This document shows positions 34,603 through 43,324 of a stretch of 64,000 nucleotides of DNA, piece after piece (position 1 is the first letter of the stretch; each line of letters starts with the position of its first letter). This DNA comes from Hymenobacter lapidiphilus. GTDB lineage: Bacteria > Bacteroidota > Bacteroidia > Cytophagales > Hymenobacteraceae. Made by a program: the position numbers and the translations under genes. The notes beneath the pieces were generated by a model. That model did no database searches, was not told where the DNA came from, and saw only the letters and a list, made by a program, of their open reading frames with translations. The stretch spans positions 1 through 64,000 of the forward strand of contig NZ_JABKAU010000024.1 in NCBI RefSeq assembly GCF_013377885.1. The letters run 5' to 3'.

Positions 34603-34731
34603 AAGTAGAGAGGTCAGAAAAAATCAGAAGATAATGCCGGCACGAATCCGTCCGGTTGGTTTAGCATACGTAGGACGTAGGCGTAGGTTAGTTATCCGCT
34701 ACACGTTTTATCCACTTCCCAGCCGTTGCGT

Positions 34732-35457
34732 ATGCCACACCCGCACATCCATCCACACGATGAAAGCCACCTGAGCAGCTCGGCGGTGCTGCAGGATATT
34801 GTTATCGGGCTGGCCGATGGGCTGACGGTGCCGTTTGCGCTGGCGGCTGGCCTGAGTGGGGCCGTGAACTCGTCGGGCCTTGTGATTACGGCCGGGCTGG
34901 CCGAAATAGTGGCTGGCTCCATTGCCATGGGCCTGGGTGGCTACCTGGCTGGCCGCACCGAAGTGGAACATTACGATTCTGAGCTAAAGCGCGAGTACAC
35001 TGAAGTAGCCAACGTGCCCGAGGTAGAACGGGCTGAGGTAGACGAGCTGCTGGCCGAAATCGGCTTGTCGGAAAGCACCCGCGCCCTGGCCGTGCGCGAG
35101 CTGACTGCCGACCCCGACCAGTGGGTACGCTTCATGATGAAGTACGAGCTGGGCCTCGAGAAACCCGACCCGCGCCAGGCACCCAAAAGTGCCTACACCA
35201 TTGCCGGGGCCTACGTGGTAGGCGGGCTGATTCCGCTGAGCGCCTACTTTTTCACGTCTACACCCTCCGAAGGCCTGGTTTGGTCGGCGCTGATAACGCT
35301 GGTATGCCTGCTGGTTTTTGGCTATCTACGCAGCCGCCTTACTGGCCAGCCGCCCGTGTGGGGGGCACTCAAAATGGCCGGCGTTGGTTCGCTGGCCGCC
35401 GGGGCAGCCTACGGAGTAGCCAGGCTGATTGCGGGTTGGGATTTTTTAGGGTTGTAG
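34732..35457 (+). CDS. VIT1/CCC1 family iron/manganese transporter
   Basis: A 241-residue protein with an N-terminal His-rich tail (MPHPHIHPHDESH) and five transmembrane helices. The family motif is IVIGLADGLTVPFALAAGLSG in helix 1 (in parts: DIVIGLADGLTVPFALAAG), followed by VAGSIAMGLGGYLAGRTEVEHYDSE (in parts: SIAMGLGGYLAGR, EVEHY), with the membrane-proximal metal-binding helix. CCC1/VIT proteins move Fe(II) or Mn(II) out of the cytoplasm. The start ATG at 34732 is chosen over an upstream TTG. The gene is divergent from dps, so together they control intracellular iron. Confidence 0.9.
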   Translation: MPHPHIHPHDESHLSSSAVLQDIVIGLADGLTVPFALAAGLSGAVNSSGLVITAGLAEIVAGSIAMGLGGYLAGRTEVEHYDSELKREYTEVANVPEVERAEVDELLAEIGLSESTRALAVRELTADPDQWVRFMMKYELGLEKPDPRQAPKSAYTIAGAYVVGGLIPLSAYFFTSTPSEGLVWSALITLVCLLVFGYLRSRLTGQPPVWGALKMAGVGSLAAGAAYGVARLIAGWDFLGL

Positions 35458-35516
35458 ATTGGGTTGAGAGGTAAACCCGCCCATCGTTCTGAGTTTTCAA
35501 TTTCTGCGCTTATAAA

Positions 35517-36038
35517 ATGCCCTTTCCCTTCATCGGCGACGATAAATCGACCATTGCCCGGCTGCTGGGCACGCTGCCCCAGCAGGGCCGCATCGAGTGG
35601 ATTGGCCTGCGCCCGGTTCGGCGCGAAGCCATGCTGGTGGTAGCCGAAGCCGAGGCGGAAACCGACCGCCACCTGCTGGGCGACCACGCCCGCCCGCGCC
35701 CCGGCGGCAAGCGGCAAATCACCCTCATTCAGCACGAACACCTGGCCGCCGTGGCAGGCTTTCTGGGTCTGCCTGGGCCGCTCGATCCGGGCCGGCTGCG
35801 CCGCAACCTGGTGGTGAGCGGCCTGAACCTGCTGGCCCTGAAAAACCGACAGATTAGTATCGGCGCCGAAGTGGTGCTTGAAATTACGGGGGAGTGCCAC
35901 CCCTGTTCGCGCATGGAAGAGGAGCTCGGGCCCGGCGGCTACAACGCCATGCGCGGCCACGGCGGCCTCACGGCCCGCATCATCCAGGGTGGCCTCCTCC
36001 ACGTCGGCGATGTGGTGGTCGTGTTGCCCAAGCCCTAA
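35517..36038 (+). CDS. MOSC domain protein
   Basis: A 173-residue single-domain MOSC protein. Key parts are IEWIGLRPVRREAM, DHARPRPGGKRQITLIQ, LRRNLVVSGLNLLAL, and the cysteine motif GECHPCSRMEEELGPGGYNAM. MOSC domains bind molybdenum-cofactor-type sulfur carriers and act in Moco sulfuration or in mARC-like reductases; the conserved cysteines agree. The single-domain form lacks the N-terminal beta-barrel of larger enzymes. The HDAC-like gene starts 26 bases after its stop. Confidence 0.88.
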   Translation: MPFPFIGDDKSTIARLLGTLPQQGRIEWIGLRPVRREAMLVVAEAEAETDRHLLGDHARPRPGGKRQITLIQHEHLAAVAGFLGLPGPLDPGRLRRNLVVSGLNLLALKNRQISIGAEVVLEITGECHPCSRMEEELGPGGYNAMRGHGGLTARIIQGGLLHVGDVVVVLPKP

Positions 36039-36063
36039 CCGCGGCCGGAACCAGTTATCCTGT

Positions 36064-36963
36064 ATGCACCTCGCTACTTCCGACCGCTACACGCTGCCCC
36101 TGCCGGCCGGCCACCGCTTCCCGATTGCCAAATACGGCCTTATTCGGGAGCAGCTGCTGTGGCAGGGCATAGCCGCCGAAACCGATTTTTACGACCCCGG
36201 CTTCTGCGCCGAAGAAGACATTCTGCGCGTACACTCCCCCGATTACTGGCAGAAGGTGCGCGACCAGCAGCTGAGCGCGGCCGAGGTACGCCGCCTGGGC
36301 CTGCCGCAAAGCCCCGAGCTGACGCGCCGCTCGCTGAGCAGTGCGGCCGGTACGCTGGAGTCGGCGAAGTGGGCGTTGCAGGAGGGCGTGGCGCTGAGCC
36401 TGGCCGGGGGCACCCACCACGCCTTCCGCGACCGGGGCGAGGGGTTTTGCGTGCTCAACGACGTAGCCATTGCCGCCGCCCATCTGCTCCACCACCGGCT
36501 GGCCCGGCAGGTGCTGGTCATCGACCTCGATGTGCATCAGGGCGACGGCACGGCCAGCATTTTCCGGGATGAGCCGCGGGTGTTTACGTTTTCGATGCAC
36601 GCCGGGGCCAACTACCCGCTGCGCAAAGAGCAGTCGGACCTCGACATAGCCCTGGACCTGGGCACCACCGACACCGAGTACCTGCGGACGCTAGCCGCCA
36701 CGCTGCCCCGGCTGCTAGCCGAGGTGCAGCCCGATTTCATATTTTATCTGGCCGGCGTGGATGTGCTGGCCACCGACAAGCTCGGTAAGCTGGCACTCAC
36801 TCCCGCCGGCTGCCGCCAGCGCGACGAGTACGTGCTCGGCCGCTGCTACCAGCATCACTTGCCTGTGGCCGTGAGCATGGGCGGCGGCTACTCCGAGCGG
36901 CTGGCCGACATCGTGGACGCACATTGCAACACGTTTCGGGTGGCGTATGAGCTATGGGGATGA
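36064..36963 (+). CDS. Histone-deacetylase superfamily protein
   Basis: A 299-residue zinc-dependent amidohydrolase. The typical order is visible: GGTHHAFRDRGEGFCVLND (the HH pair and N-D), VIDLDVHQGDGTA (metal-binding D-x-H) and FYLAGVDVLATDKLGKL (third aspartate). Bacterial members deacetylate acetylpolyamines, acetoin-system proteins or other acyl amides; the residues do not show which. ATG at 36064 is used because the upstream frame overlaps MOSC. It is the second gene of a two-gene unit with MOSC. Confidence 0.9.
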   Translation: MHLATSDRYTLPLPAGHRFPIAKYGLIREQLLWQGIAAETDFYDPGFCAEEDILRVHSPDYWQKVRDQQLSAAEVRRLGLPQSPELTRRSLSSAAGTLESAKWALQEGVALSLAGGTHHAFRDRGEGFCVLNDVAIAAAHLLHHRLARQVLVIDLDVHQGDGTASIFRDEPRVFTFSMHAGANYPLRKEQSDLDIALDLGTTDTEYLRTLAATLPRLLAEVQPDFIFYLAGVDVLATDKLGKLALTPAGCRQRDEYVLGRCYQHHLPVAVSMGGGYSERLADIVDAHCNTFRVAYELWG

Positions 36964-36982
36964 GGCGGCGGAGGGATGACCG

Positions 36983-36990
36983 TATCTTTG
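36983..36990 (+). promoter_or_regulatory. Candidate -7 element upstream of the J-domain-like gene
   Basis: TATCTTTG matches TAnnTTTG exactly, 27 bases before the ATG at 37018. No clear -33 TTG is seen. Confidence 0.4.
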
Positions 36991-37017
36991 CCCTGCTCAC
37001 TCCACTACCCGCTCACT

Positions 37018-38040
37018 ATGCACCTGCACAACCCCTACACCGATCTGCCCGCGGCCAACTCGCTGCCTGCTCTGGCTTCAGCGGCTGCGCCCGGTACGCC
37101 GGCGCAGCAGGCCTTTGCCGAGGCCGTGGCGCGGGTAGAAGGGCTGCGGCAGCGACTACGGGAGCTGAAGGAAGCACAGGCCGAGGCGCGCCGCCGCTAC
37201 TGGCAGCAGGTAGGCCCGGCCGCCGAAACCGTAGTGCAGGCCCGGCAGGCGCTGTTTGCCCCCCTGGAAGAAGCCCTGCTATTGGGCTATTTCAGCCGCC
37301 TGGAGCAGCAGCAGATTACAGCCCTGCTGCTGGGTAACGCCCGCACCCTACAGGATCGGTTTGGGGAAGATGCCGCCGAAATGCTGCGCAAATACGCCCC
37401 GCGCCGCAGCGCCGCTGATGCGGACGAAGACGAGCAGCCGGCCCCGGCAGCAGACTTGCCGCCACCAGCCCCCGCAACCGGGCAGGCCCCACACGAGCAG
37501 GCCGCCGAAGCCGCCCGGGCCCGGCGCAAAACCAAGCAGCAACGTACCGAGGAAGCCGCCGCCCAGGCCGCACGTACCCAGGAGCAGGCGCTGCTGGCCA
37601 ATACCAAAACCCTGTACCGCCAGCTGGCCCGCGCCCATCATCCCGACCTGAGCCGCGACGAAAGCACCCATGGGCAGCGCACCCAGCTTATGCAGCGCAT
37701 TACGGAGGCCTACGAAGCCAACGACCTGTACACGCTGCTGCAACTGCTGGCCGAAACCGCCCCCGCCGACCAGACCGACGACACACTGCTGACGCGCTAT
37801 ACCCAGGCCCTACAGCAGCAGCAAACCGAGCTCAAACAACAGATTCAGGGGCTGCAATACGGCGAGAACGGCCTGGGTACTACCACCGGCAAAAAGCGCG
37901 AACAGGAAATCCGGCAGCTTAAGCGCCACCTAAAAGCAGAAGCCGAGTACTTGGCTCAGGTGCTGCGGCTGCTACAGGAGCCCGCCGGCCTGCGCCAGCT
38001 GCTGCGCGAGCTGGCCACCGAGGGCCACGACACAGTATAG
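37018..38040 (+). CDS. J-domain-like coiled-coil protein
   Basis: A 340-residue protein with a long coiled-coil N-terminus (Ala/Arg/Gln/Glu-rich helices from about residue 30 to 110), a Pro/Ala-rich linker, and near residues 195-245 a segment resembling a degenerate J-domain: TLYRQLARAHHPDLSRDEST, with the HPD motif, then LMQRITEAYEANDLYTLLQL. The C-terminal part is another helical Gln-rich region. J-domains recruit DnaK, but no DnaK/DnaJ gene lies nearby. The start at 37018 follows a candidate -7 element. Substrate and partner are unknown. Confidence 0.7.
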   Translation: MHLHNPYTDLPAANSLPALASAAAPGTPAQQAFAEAVARVEGLRQRLRELKEAQAEARRRYWQQVGPAAETVVQARQALFAPLEEALLLGYFSRLEQQQITALLLGNARTLQDRFGEDAAEMLRKYAPRRSAADADEDEQPAPAADLPPPAPATGQAPHEQAAEAARARRKTKQQRTEEAAAQAARTQEQALLANTKTLYRQLARAHHPDLSRDESTHGQRTQLMQRITEAYEANDLYTLLQLLAETAPADQTDDTLLTRYTQALQQQQTELKQQIQGLQYGENGLGTTTGKKREQEIRQLKRHLKAEAEYLAQVLRLLQEPAGLRQLLRELATEGHDTV

Positions 38041-38073
38041 ACCCTAGGCTGCATAATAGTCTATTGGCCCGAT

Positions 38074-38183
38074 GTAGGGGCGGGGCTTGCCCCCGCCCGC
38101 CGTTGAACGATTCGGTAGCGGATCGTCAAACGATTACCGTTGCAGCGGCGCGGACGGCGGGCGGGGGCAAGCCCCGCCCCTAC
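38074..38183. repeat. GTAGGGGCGGGGC palindromic repeat, copy 1
   Basis: Inverted arms GTAGGGGCGGGGCTTGCCCC CGCCCGCCG (first 20 bases quoted, then CGCCCGCCG) and complement, with an asymmetric spacer holding a small GATTCGGTAGC stem. A second copy is at 55606-55691 and a short form is inside 62630-62700. Confidence 0.85.
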
Positions 38184-38331
38184 AGCGTTCTGCGCAATTT
38201 GGGTTAGCTGCCAGAAGATCGAATCAACTCGCTTTCCTGCCTGAACACGACGGTAAGCAGGCCGGTTTATTTTTTCGGCTATTGAGCCCGCTGCCTGTCG
38301 AACAATAGAACAAGAGTTGAAAACAGCACTT

Positions 38332-39804
38332 ATGACACCAGAAAACGAGCTGCTTGATGTGCTGATTGTGGGGGCCGGCCTTTCGGGCATTGGCGCGGCG
38401 CATGTGCTGCAGCGGCGCTGCCCCGGCAAAACCTACCAGATTTTGGAGGCGCGCCCGGCGTTGGGTGGCACCTGGGACCTGTTCCGCTATCCGGGAGTCC
38501 GCTCCGACTCCGACATGCACACGCTGGGCTACTCGTTCAGGCCCTGGACCAACCCCAAGGCCATTGCCGACGGGCCGGCCATCCTCGACTACCTGCACGC
38601 AACGGCCGAAGAGGCCGGTATTATCCGGCACATTCGGTTCGACCATAAAGTACTGAGCGCCACTTGGTCGAGTGCGGACGCCTGCTGGACCGTGGCAGTT
38701 GCGCACAACGGGCAGCAACTGCGCCTGAAGGCGCGGTTTCTGTATGCCTGCAGCGGCTACTACGATTACGAGCAGGCTTACCGGCCCGAATTTGCCGGCG
38801 AATCCGACTTTCGGGGCCGCATTGTGCAGCCCCAGTTCTGGCCCGAAAACCTGAACTACGACGGCCAGCAAGTGGTCGTGCTGGGCAGTGGGGCCACGGC
38901 CGTTACGCTGGTTCCTACCATGGCCGAATCGGCCGCTCACGTTACGATGCTGCAACGCTCACCCTCGTTTGTGGTCAGCCAGCCTTCTGAAGATGCGCTG
39001 GCCAACCGGCTCCGGCGGTGGCTGCCCGGCGGCCTCGCCCACCGGCTTACGCGCTGGAAAAACGTGCTGCTGGGCATTGTGCAGTATGCCATTGCCCGGG
39101 GGCGGCCCGCGCTGGTTAAGCGGCAGATCGTGCGCTTGGCGGCCCGCCAGCTCGGCCCCGATTACGACGTAGCCACCCATTTTACGCCGCGCTACAATCC
39201 CTGGGACCAGCGCATCTGTTTGGTACCCGACGGCGACTTGTTCCGGGCCATCCGCAAGGGACGGGCCGCGGTGGTTACCGACGAAATTGAGCGGTTTACG
39301 CCCAACGGCCTGCAGTTGAAATCGGGCCGGGAGCTGCCCGCCGATCTGGTGGTGCTGGCCACCGGGCTCAAAATCAAGCTGCTGGGCGGCATGCAGCTCA
39401 CGGTTGACGGCCAGCCGGTGCGGCCATCGGAAACGCTTAGCTACCGGGGTATGATGCTGAGTGGCGTGCCCAACCTACTGATGGCGTTCGGCTACACCAA
39501 CGCCTCCTGGACGCTTAAAGTAGACCTGACGGCCAACTACTTCTGCCGCCTGCTGCGCTACCTCGACCGCCACCAGCTGGCCATTGCCGTACCGCGCCGC
39601 CCCACCGACCTGCTGGCCCGGCCGCTGCTCGATTTCTCGTCGGGCTACGTGCAGCGGGCGGGTGGCGAGCTGCCCCGGCAAGGCTCCCGCCGCCCCTGGT
39701 TTGTCCATCAGAACTACCTCAAAGACCTACTAAATATCCGCTACACCCGCATCAACGACGGCACGCTGCAATTAGGACCAGCCGGACGAATGCCAGGTAG
39801 TTAG
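38332..39804 (+). CDS. Flavin-containing (Baeyer-Villiger-like) monooxygenase
   Basis: A 490-residue FAD/NAD(P)-dependent monooxygenase. The FAD Rossmann motif is IVGAGLSGIGAAHVL (about residues 12-26), then GGTWDLFRYPGVRSDSDMHTLGYSF (in parts: GGTWDLFRYPGVRSDSD, YSFRPW), the BVMO-type signature region. A second dinucleotide motif is VVLGSGATAVTLVP. Such enzymes insert an oxygen atom next to ketones or oxidise heteroatoms, with FAD and NADPH. It fits the group of small BVMO-like enzymes often used for hydrocarbon or steroid ketones. The ATG at 38332 is the family start. Substrate unknown. Confidence 0.88.
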   Translation: MTPENELLDVLIVGAGLSGIGAAHVLQRRCPGKTYQILEARPALGGTWDLFRYPGVRSDSDMHTLGYSFRPWTNPKAIADGPAILDYLHATAEEAGIIRHIRFDHKVLSATWSSADACWTVAVAHNGQQLRLKARFLYACSGYYDYEQAYRPEFAGESDFRGRIVQPQFWPENLNYDGQQVVVLGSGATAVTLVPTMAESAAHVTMLQRSPSFVVSQPSEDALANRLRRWLPGGLAHRLTRWKNVLLGIVQYAIARGRPALVKRQIVRLAARQLGPDYDVATHFTPRYNPWDQRICLVPDGDLFRAIRKGRAAVVTDEIERFTPNGLQLKSGRELPADLVVLATGLKIKLLGGMQLTVDGQPVRPSETLSYRGMMLSGVPNLLMAFGYTNASWTLKVDLTANYFCRLLRYLDRHQLAIAVPRRPTDLLARPLLDFSSGYVQRAGGELPRQGSRRPWFVHQNYLKDLLNIRYTRINDGTLQLGPAGRMPGS

Positions 39805-39834
39805 GGATTAGGGATTAGGGATTAGGGATTAGGG
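39801..39834 (+). repeat. TTAGGGA tandem repeat
   Basis: Almost five copies of the seven-base unit TTAGGGA directly after, and overlapping, the stop of the monooxygenase. The unit resembles telomere-like repeats but there are too few copies; it is probably a polymerase-slippage tract. Confidence 0.8.
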
Positions 39835-39836
39835 AA

Positions 39837-39955
39837 AGAACGTCATGCTGAGCGCAACGAAGTGGAGTCGAAGCATCTCTACCGCTTCGCTGAATGACTG
39901 CAACGAAGCGGTAGAGATGCTTCGGCTCCACTTCGTTGCGCTCAGCATGACGTTC
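39837..39955. repeat. GTCATGCTGAGC-type palindromic repeat, copy 3
   Basis: Arms GTCATGCTGAGCGCAACGAA plus GTGGAGTCGAAGCATCTCTA... with complement to AGCATGACGTTC. The inner block is the same as copies 1 and 2, but the arms carry an extra GCAACGAAGTG segment. It lies between the monooxygenase and the alpha/beta hydrolase. Confidence 0.85.
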
Positions 39956-39990
39956 ACTTTAACTTTATAAACGGCTTCAAATTAAAGCAC

Positions 39991-40947
39991 ATGAAGTACC
40001 TCAAAACTACTGCCTACTCGATTCTGGCCTTGGGCGGCGCAACGCTGGGCGGGCTGGTGCTGTTCACGCATCGTACGGCTCGCAAGGTGCGGGCGGCGCT
40101 GCCACCCAGCGGCTCGTTCGTGGATTTACCCGGTGGGCGGCTGCACGTGCGCGAGCAGGGCACGGGGCCGGTGCTGCTGCTGGTGCATGGGCTGGGCGGC
40201 CAGATGGGCCAGTTCACGTACCAAGTGGTAGAAAAGCTGGCGGCCGATTACCGGGTGGTGGTGGTCGACAGGCCGGGCTCGGGCTACTCGCAGCGGCCCG
40301 CCAGCGCCGATTTGCTTAGCCAGGCCGACACGCTGGCGGCCCTGATTGACAAGCTAAACCTGGGCCGGCCGCTGGTAGTGGGCCACTCGCTGGGTGGGGC
40401 CGTGGCACTGGCCCTGGCCCTCAACCACCCCGGCCGCGTGGCGGGCCTGGCCCTGGTTGCGCCGCTGTCGGCGCTACCCGAAACGGTACCGCCCATGTTT
40501 CAGCGACTGATGATTCCGTCGCGTTGGCGGCGGCAGCTCGTAGCCTGGACGGTGGCCACGCCGCTTTCCATGCGCCGCAGCCCCCAGGTTATGAAGGCCC
40601 TGTTCGGGCCCGAAACCCCGCCCCACGACTACGCCACCAAAGCGGGCGGTATGCTCAGCCTGCAGCCCGCCCAGTTTCTGGCAACCATTGCCGATCTGGA
40701 AGCCCTGCCCACCTACCTGCCCACCCTCACGGCACGGCTGCCCGAGCTACGGCTGCCCGTGCGCGTGCTGTACGGCCGCCACGATGCTGTGCTCGACTGG
40801 ACCACCAATGGGCGGGCACTGGTTGAACGGGTAGGCGACGCCACCCTGCAGCTGGTTGAAGGCGGCCACATGCTGCCCATTACCCAGCCCGATCTGGTAG
40901 CCCGTTTTATTCGTGGCGAAATGGTGGGGGAAGAAGTAACCGTCTAA
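39991..40947 (+). CDS. Alpha/beta fold hydrolase, membrane-anchored N-terminus
   Basis: A 318-residue alpha/beta hydrolase with an N-terminal hydrophobic segment (about residues 7-27, ILALGGATLGGLVLF). The oxyanion motif is HGLGGQMGQF, the nucleophile is GHSLGGAV (S123), and the histidine is in VEGGHMLPITQP, with an aspartate in YGRHDAVLDW. Members of this broad group hydrolyse esters, haloalkanes, epoxides or lipids. It has a single N-terminal anchor, so it probably works at the membrane or periplasm. Substrate unknown. Confidence 0.88.
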   Translation: MKYLKTTAYSILALGGATLGGLVLFTHRTARKVRAALPPSGSFVDLPGGRLHVREQGTGPVLLLVHGLGGQMGQFTYQVVEKLAADYRVVVVDRPGSGYSQRPASADLLSQADTLAALIDKLNLGRPLVVGHSLGGAVALALALNHPGRVAGLALVAPLSALPETVPPMFQRLMIPSRWRRQLVAWTVATPLSMRRSPQVMKALFGPETPPHDYATKAGGMLSLQPAQFLATIADLEALPTYLPTLTARLPELRLPVRVLYGRHDAVLDWTTNGRALVERVGDATLQLVEGGHMLPITQPDLVARFIRGEMVGEEVTV

Positions 40948-40970
40948 ACATCAAGTCTACGTAGCGGCCC

Positions 40971-41390
40971 TCACTGCCCCCAAATCAGCACCAGCGTACC
41001 GATGATTATCAGGCCCGCCCCGATGCCGGTGTGCAGAGTCAGCTTCTCTCCCAGAAACAGCACCGATAACCCGATAGCCAGCGCCACGCTCAGCTTATCG
41101 ACCGGTGCAACCTGGGATACCTTGCCCAATTGCAGCGCCCGAAAATAGAACAGCCACGACAGCCCCGTTGCTACCCCCGAGAGCCCCAGAAACAGCCAGT
41201 TGGTGCGCGTGAGGCCGTAAATACCATCCAGGCCACCCCGAAAATATACGACACCCCAGGCCAGCACCAGCACTACGGCCGTGCGTACGGCCGTGGCCAG
41301 ATTGGAGTCGACACCCCTGATACCGACTTTAGCCAGCACCGCCGTGAGGGCGGCAAACAGGGCTGAGAGAAGCGCGCAAATCCACCACAT
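40971..41390 (-). CDS. Single-domain EamA-family transporter
   Basis: A 139-residue protein with about five transmembrane helices, containing just one EamA repeat. It starts MWWICALLSALFAALTAVLAKVG, with GVDSNLATAVRTAV and the loop KLTLHTGIGAGLIIIGTLVLIW. These half-size drug/metabolite transporters work as dimers and export amino acids or small cations. The short length, half of the normal 300 residues, is typical for this subgroup. Substrate unknown. It is convergent with the hydrolase gene. Confidence 0.85.
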   Translation of the reverse strand: MWWICALLSALFAALTAVLAKVGIRGVDSNLATAVRTAVVLVLAWGVVYFRGGLDGIYGLTRTNWLFLGLSGVATGLSWLFYFRALQLGKVSQVAPVDKLSVALAIGLSVLFLGEKLTLHTGIGAGLIIIGTLVLIWGQ

Positions 41391-41524
41391 AAGCGAGCAG
41401 GTGAAAGGTGATGAGATAAGAACGACTCCCCCGAATGCTTCGGTAGCGCCTGCGGGGGCTGTTTAGGCTTGGCGAGACTCAACCCGGCACCGGAGAGCAA
41501 ACTACAACCAGCCCGCCAGTAGCG

Positions 41525-42268
41525 TCAACGCAACGGCATACGCTCAATCCGCCCCCGCACCTGCCGCCACCACTCCCGAAGCTGGACCATATGGGGTGAG
41601 AAAAGCACGTGCAGGCTGGCCACCCACCCCACGGAGCAGAACCAGCCAGCCAACACATCGGACGAAAAGTGTACGCCCAGGTATAAGCGCGAGATGCCCA
41701 CGCCCAGTGCGAACAGGATGCCCAGTGCCACGACCGGCCAACGCCACGGCGTACGCCACACCAGAAAGGCCACGGCGGCGGCCAGTGCCGCCGAGCCCAT
41801 GGCGTGCCCGCTCGGAAAGCTGTAGAATCCTTCCGGTGCAATCGACTCCCAGAGGGCCGGGCGGGCCCGCCCGAACAGCAGCTTGGCCGTTATATTGAGC
41901 GCCATTGTCCCGCCCACCGCCAAAGCAAAAAACCAAGCCGCCGACCACTGCCGCCGCCACAGCAGCAGCCCCCCGATAGTCAGGCTCACACCGCTCATGA
42001 TGGTGGTTCCGCCGGCGCGGGAAAAGAACAGCGCCAGCTGATCAGGGCCGGGGGCCTGGCGGGCGTGCAGCCATTCCAGTATAAGCCGGTCGCCGACGAA
42101 ACCGCCGCTCTCCCAGATATCTTCGGCCACATTCACGAATAGCAGCCACGGTATGGCAACGCCCAGCAGCAACACCCCTACCAGGTGGCCATGGCCGCGC
42201 AGGCCCCGGTAAAGCGCGGCCAGCAACTCACGGGTAAACCGGTAAAGCACTGTCAGCAGCTGTTTCAT
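41525..42268 (-). CDS. PAP2 family phosphatase (first copy)
   Basis: A 247-residue membrane protein with about six helices. The three PAP2 motifs are KLLFGRARP (phosphate site), YSFPSGHAMGS, and SRLYLGVHFSSDVL (the catalytic histidine). These enzymes dephosphorylate undecaprenyl diphosphate, phosphatidic acid or related lipids. It lies next to a second PAP2 gene 60 bases upstream on the same strand, but with different spacing and an N-terminal signal in that copy. The exact lipid is not visible. Confidence 0.9.
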   Translation of the reverse strand: MKQLLTVLYRFTRELLAALYRGLRGHGHLVGVLLLGVAIPWLLFVNVAEDIWESGGFVGDRLILEWLHARQAPGPDQLALFFSRAGGTTIMSGVSLTIGGLLLWRRQWSAAWFFALAVGGTMALNITAKLLFGRARPALWESIAPEGFYSFPSGHAMGSAALAAAVAFLVWRTPWRWPVVALGILFALGVGISRLYLGVHFSSDVLAGWFCSVGWVASLHVLFSPHMVQLREWWRQVRGRIERMPLR

Positions 42269-42328
42269 GCAGACGAATAATGAGGCGGCTAAAGGCCCAC
42301 CTTGCAGTGCGTAATAAGTAGCCGAGCA

Positions 42329-43135
42329 CTATCGGCGGGGCCGCCACACCAGCCCCAGGCCCATGCCACCACCGGGCACATAGGTGGGCGAGAAGCTGGT
42401 TTCGCGCAGCAGCCGGGGCTGGCGGCCCCAGCGGTTGCGGTGCGTGAGATAAGCCAGGTGAGCCGATAAAATACCGAAGCCGGCCCCGGCTACCACGTCG
42501 CTCTGCCAGTGCTTGTCGTTGATCATGCGCAGGGCCGCCACGCTGGTGGCAATAGTATAAGCCCCCACGCCGTACCACTGGCTTTTGTCGCGAAACTCGG
42601 TGTGAACGATGCTGGCCGCCAGAAACGCCTGCGCCGTGTGCCCCGACGGAAACGAGAGATTATCGGAGCCGTTGGGCCGGGTTTCGCCACTCAGGCTTTT
42701 CACCGCAAAAACGCTGGCCAGCATAATGGCCTCGGCTTTGGCAATAACCAGCAGCGTATTGATGCGGTCGGAGCGCGACTCTACCCCTGCCAGCGCCACC
42801 AGGCCCAGTTCGGCATAGGGCGCAAGCAGCAGCGCGTCATCAAACCGGGTGCTTACCGGCCGAAACTGCTGCCGGACGAACGTGCGGGTTTCGCGGTTGA
42901 TACCCGCGTTACCCTGCGCCGTAATGGCCCCGTAGGTGATAAGCAGCGCCGGCACAAGGCTGGCCCGCACCAGCTTGCCCTTGTACCAGGCCTTTTTGGC
43001 GGCTCCGGCCGGGGTCTGGTACTTGTTGAGAGTGGTATCAGCGGGGGTGGCCAGCGGCACCTGAGCCACGGCCGGCAGCGTGGCACTACCCAGGGAGATG
43101 ACCAGCACCAGACGGAATAACAACGATTTAAGCAC
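42329..43135 (-). CDS. PAP2 family phosphatase (second copy, exported)
   Basis: A 268-residue PAP2 protein with a signal peptide (MLKSLLFRLVLVISLGSATLPAVAQ), so probably periplasmic or outer membrane. Its motifs are KSLSGETRP, LSFPSGHTAQAF and KHWQSDVVAGAGFG. The start is GTG at 43135; the frame is open upstream to 43264, but only the GTG gives a signal peptide. It precedes the other PAP2 gene by about 60 bases on the same strand; both may be in one transcript. It resembles LpxE-like or periplasmic Lipid A/undecaprenyl phosphatases; the choice is inference. Confidence 0.85.
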   Translation of the reverse strand: MLKSLLFRLVLVISLGSATLPAVAQVPLATPADTTLNKYQTPAGAAKKAWYKGKLVRASLVPALLITYGAITAQGNAGINRETRTFVRQQFRPVSTRFDDALLLAPYAELGLVALAGVESRSDRINTLLVIAKAEAIMLASVFAVKSLSGETRPNGSDNLSFPSGHTAQAFLAASIVHTEFRDKSQWYGVGAYTIATSVAALRMINDKHWQSDVVAGAGFGILSAHLAYLTHRNRWGRQPRLLRETSFSPTYVPGGGMGLGLVWRPRR

Positions 43136-43324
43136 CGGATGGGAACAGCTAAGTGAATGAATAAAACCGAAGTGAGCCACTGAGGCTTTCCGGAAAGTCA
43201 ATAGTCCTTTATGACTTCGGGCGCTTTCTAAAAGCCTCCAAGTAACAGGCAAAGTAGCCGACAATTCTGTTGAAAATCTGATGTTTTCCCTGCTTCCCGG
43301 CTTCTGCCCGGCGGGCGCACCAAC

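Noticed and set aside
39801..39834. Telomere-like TTAGGGA repeat
   Set aside because: Only about five units within a bacterial chromosome; a short slippage tract is enough to explain it.
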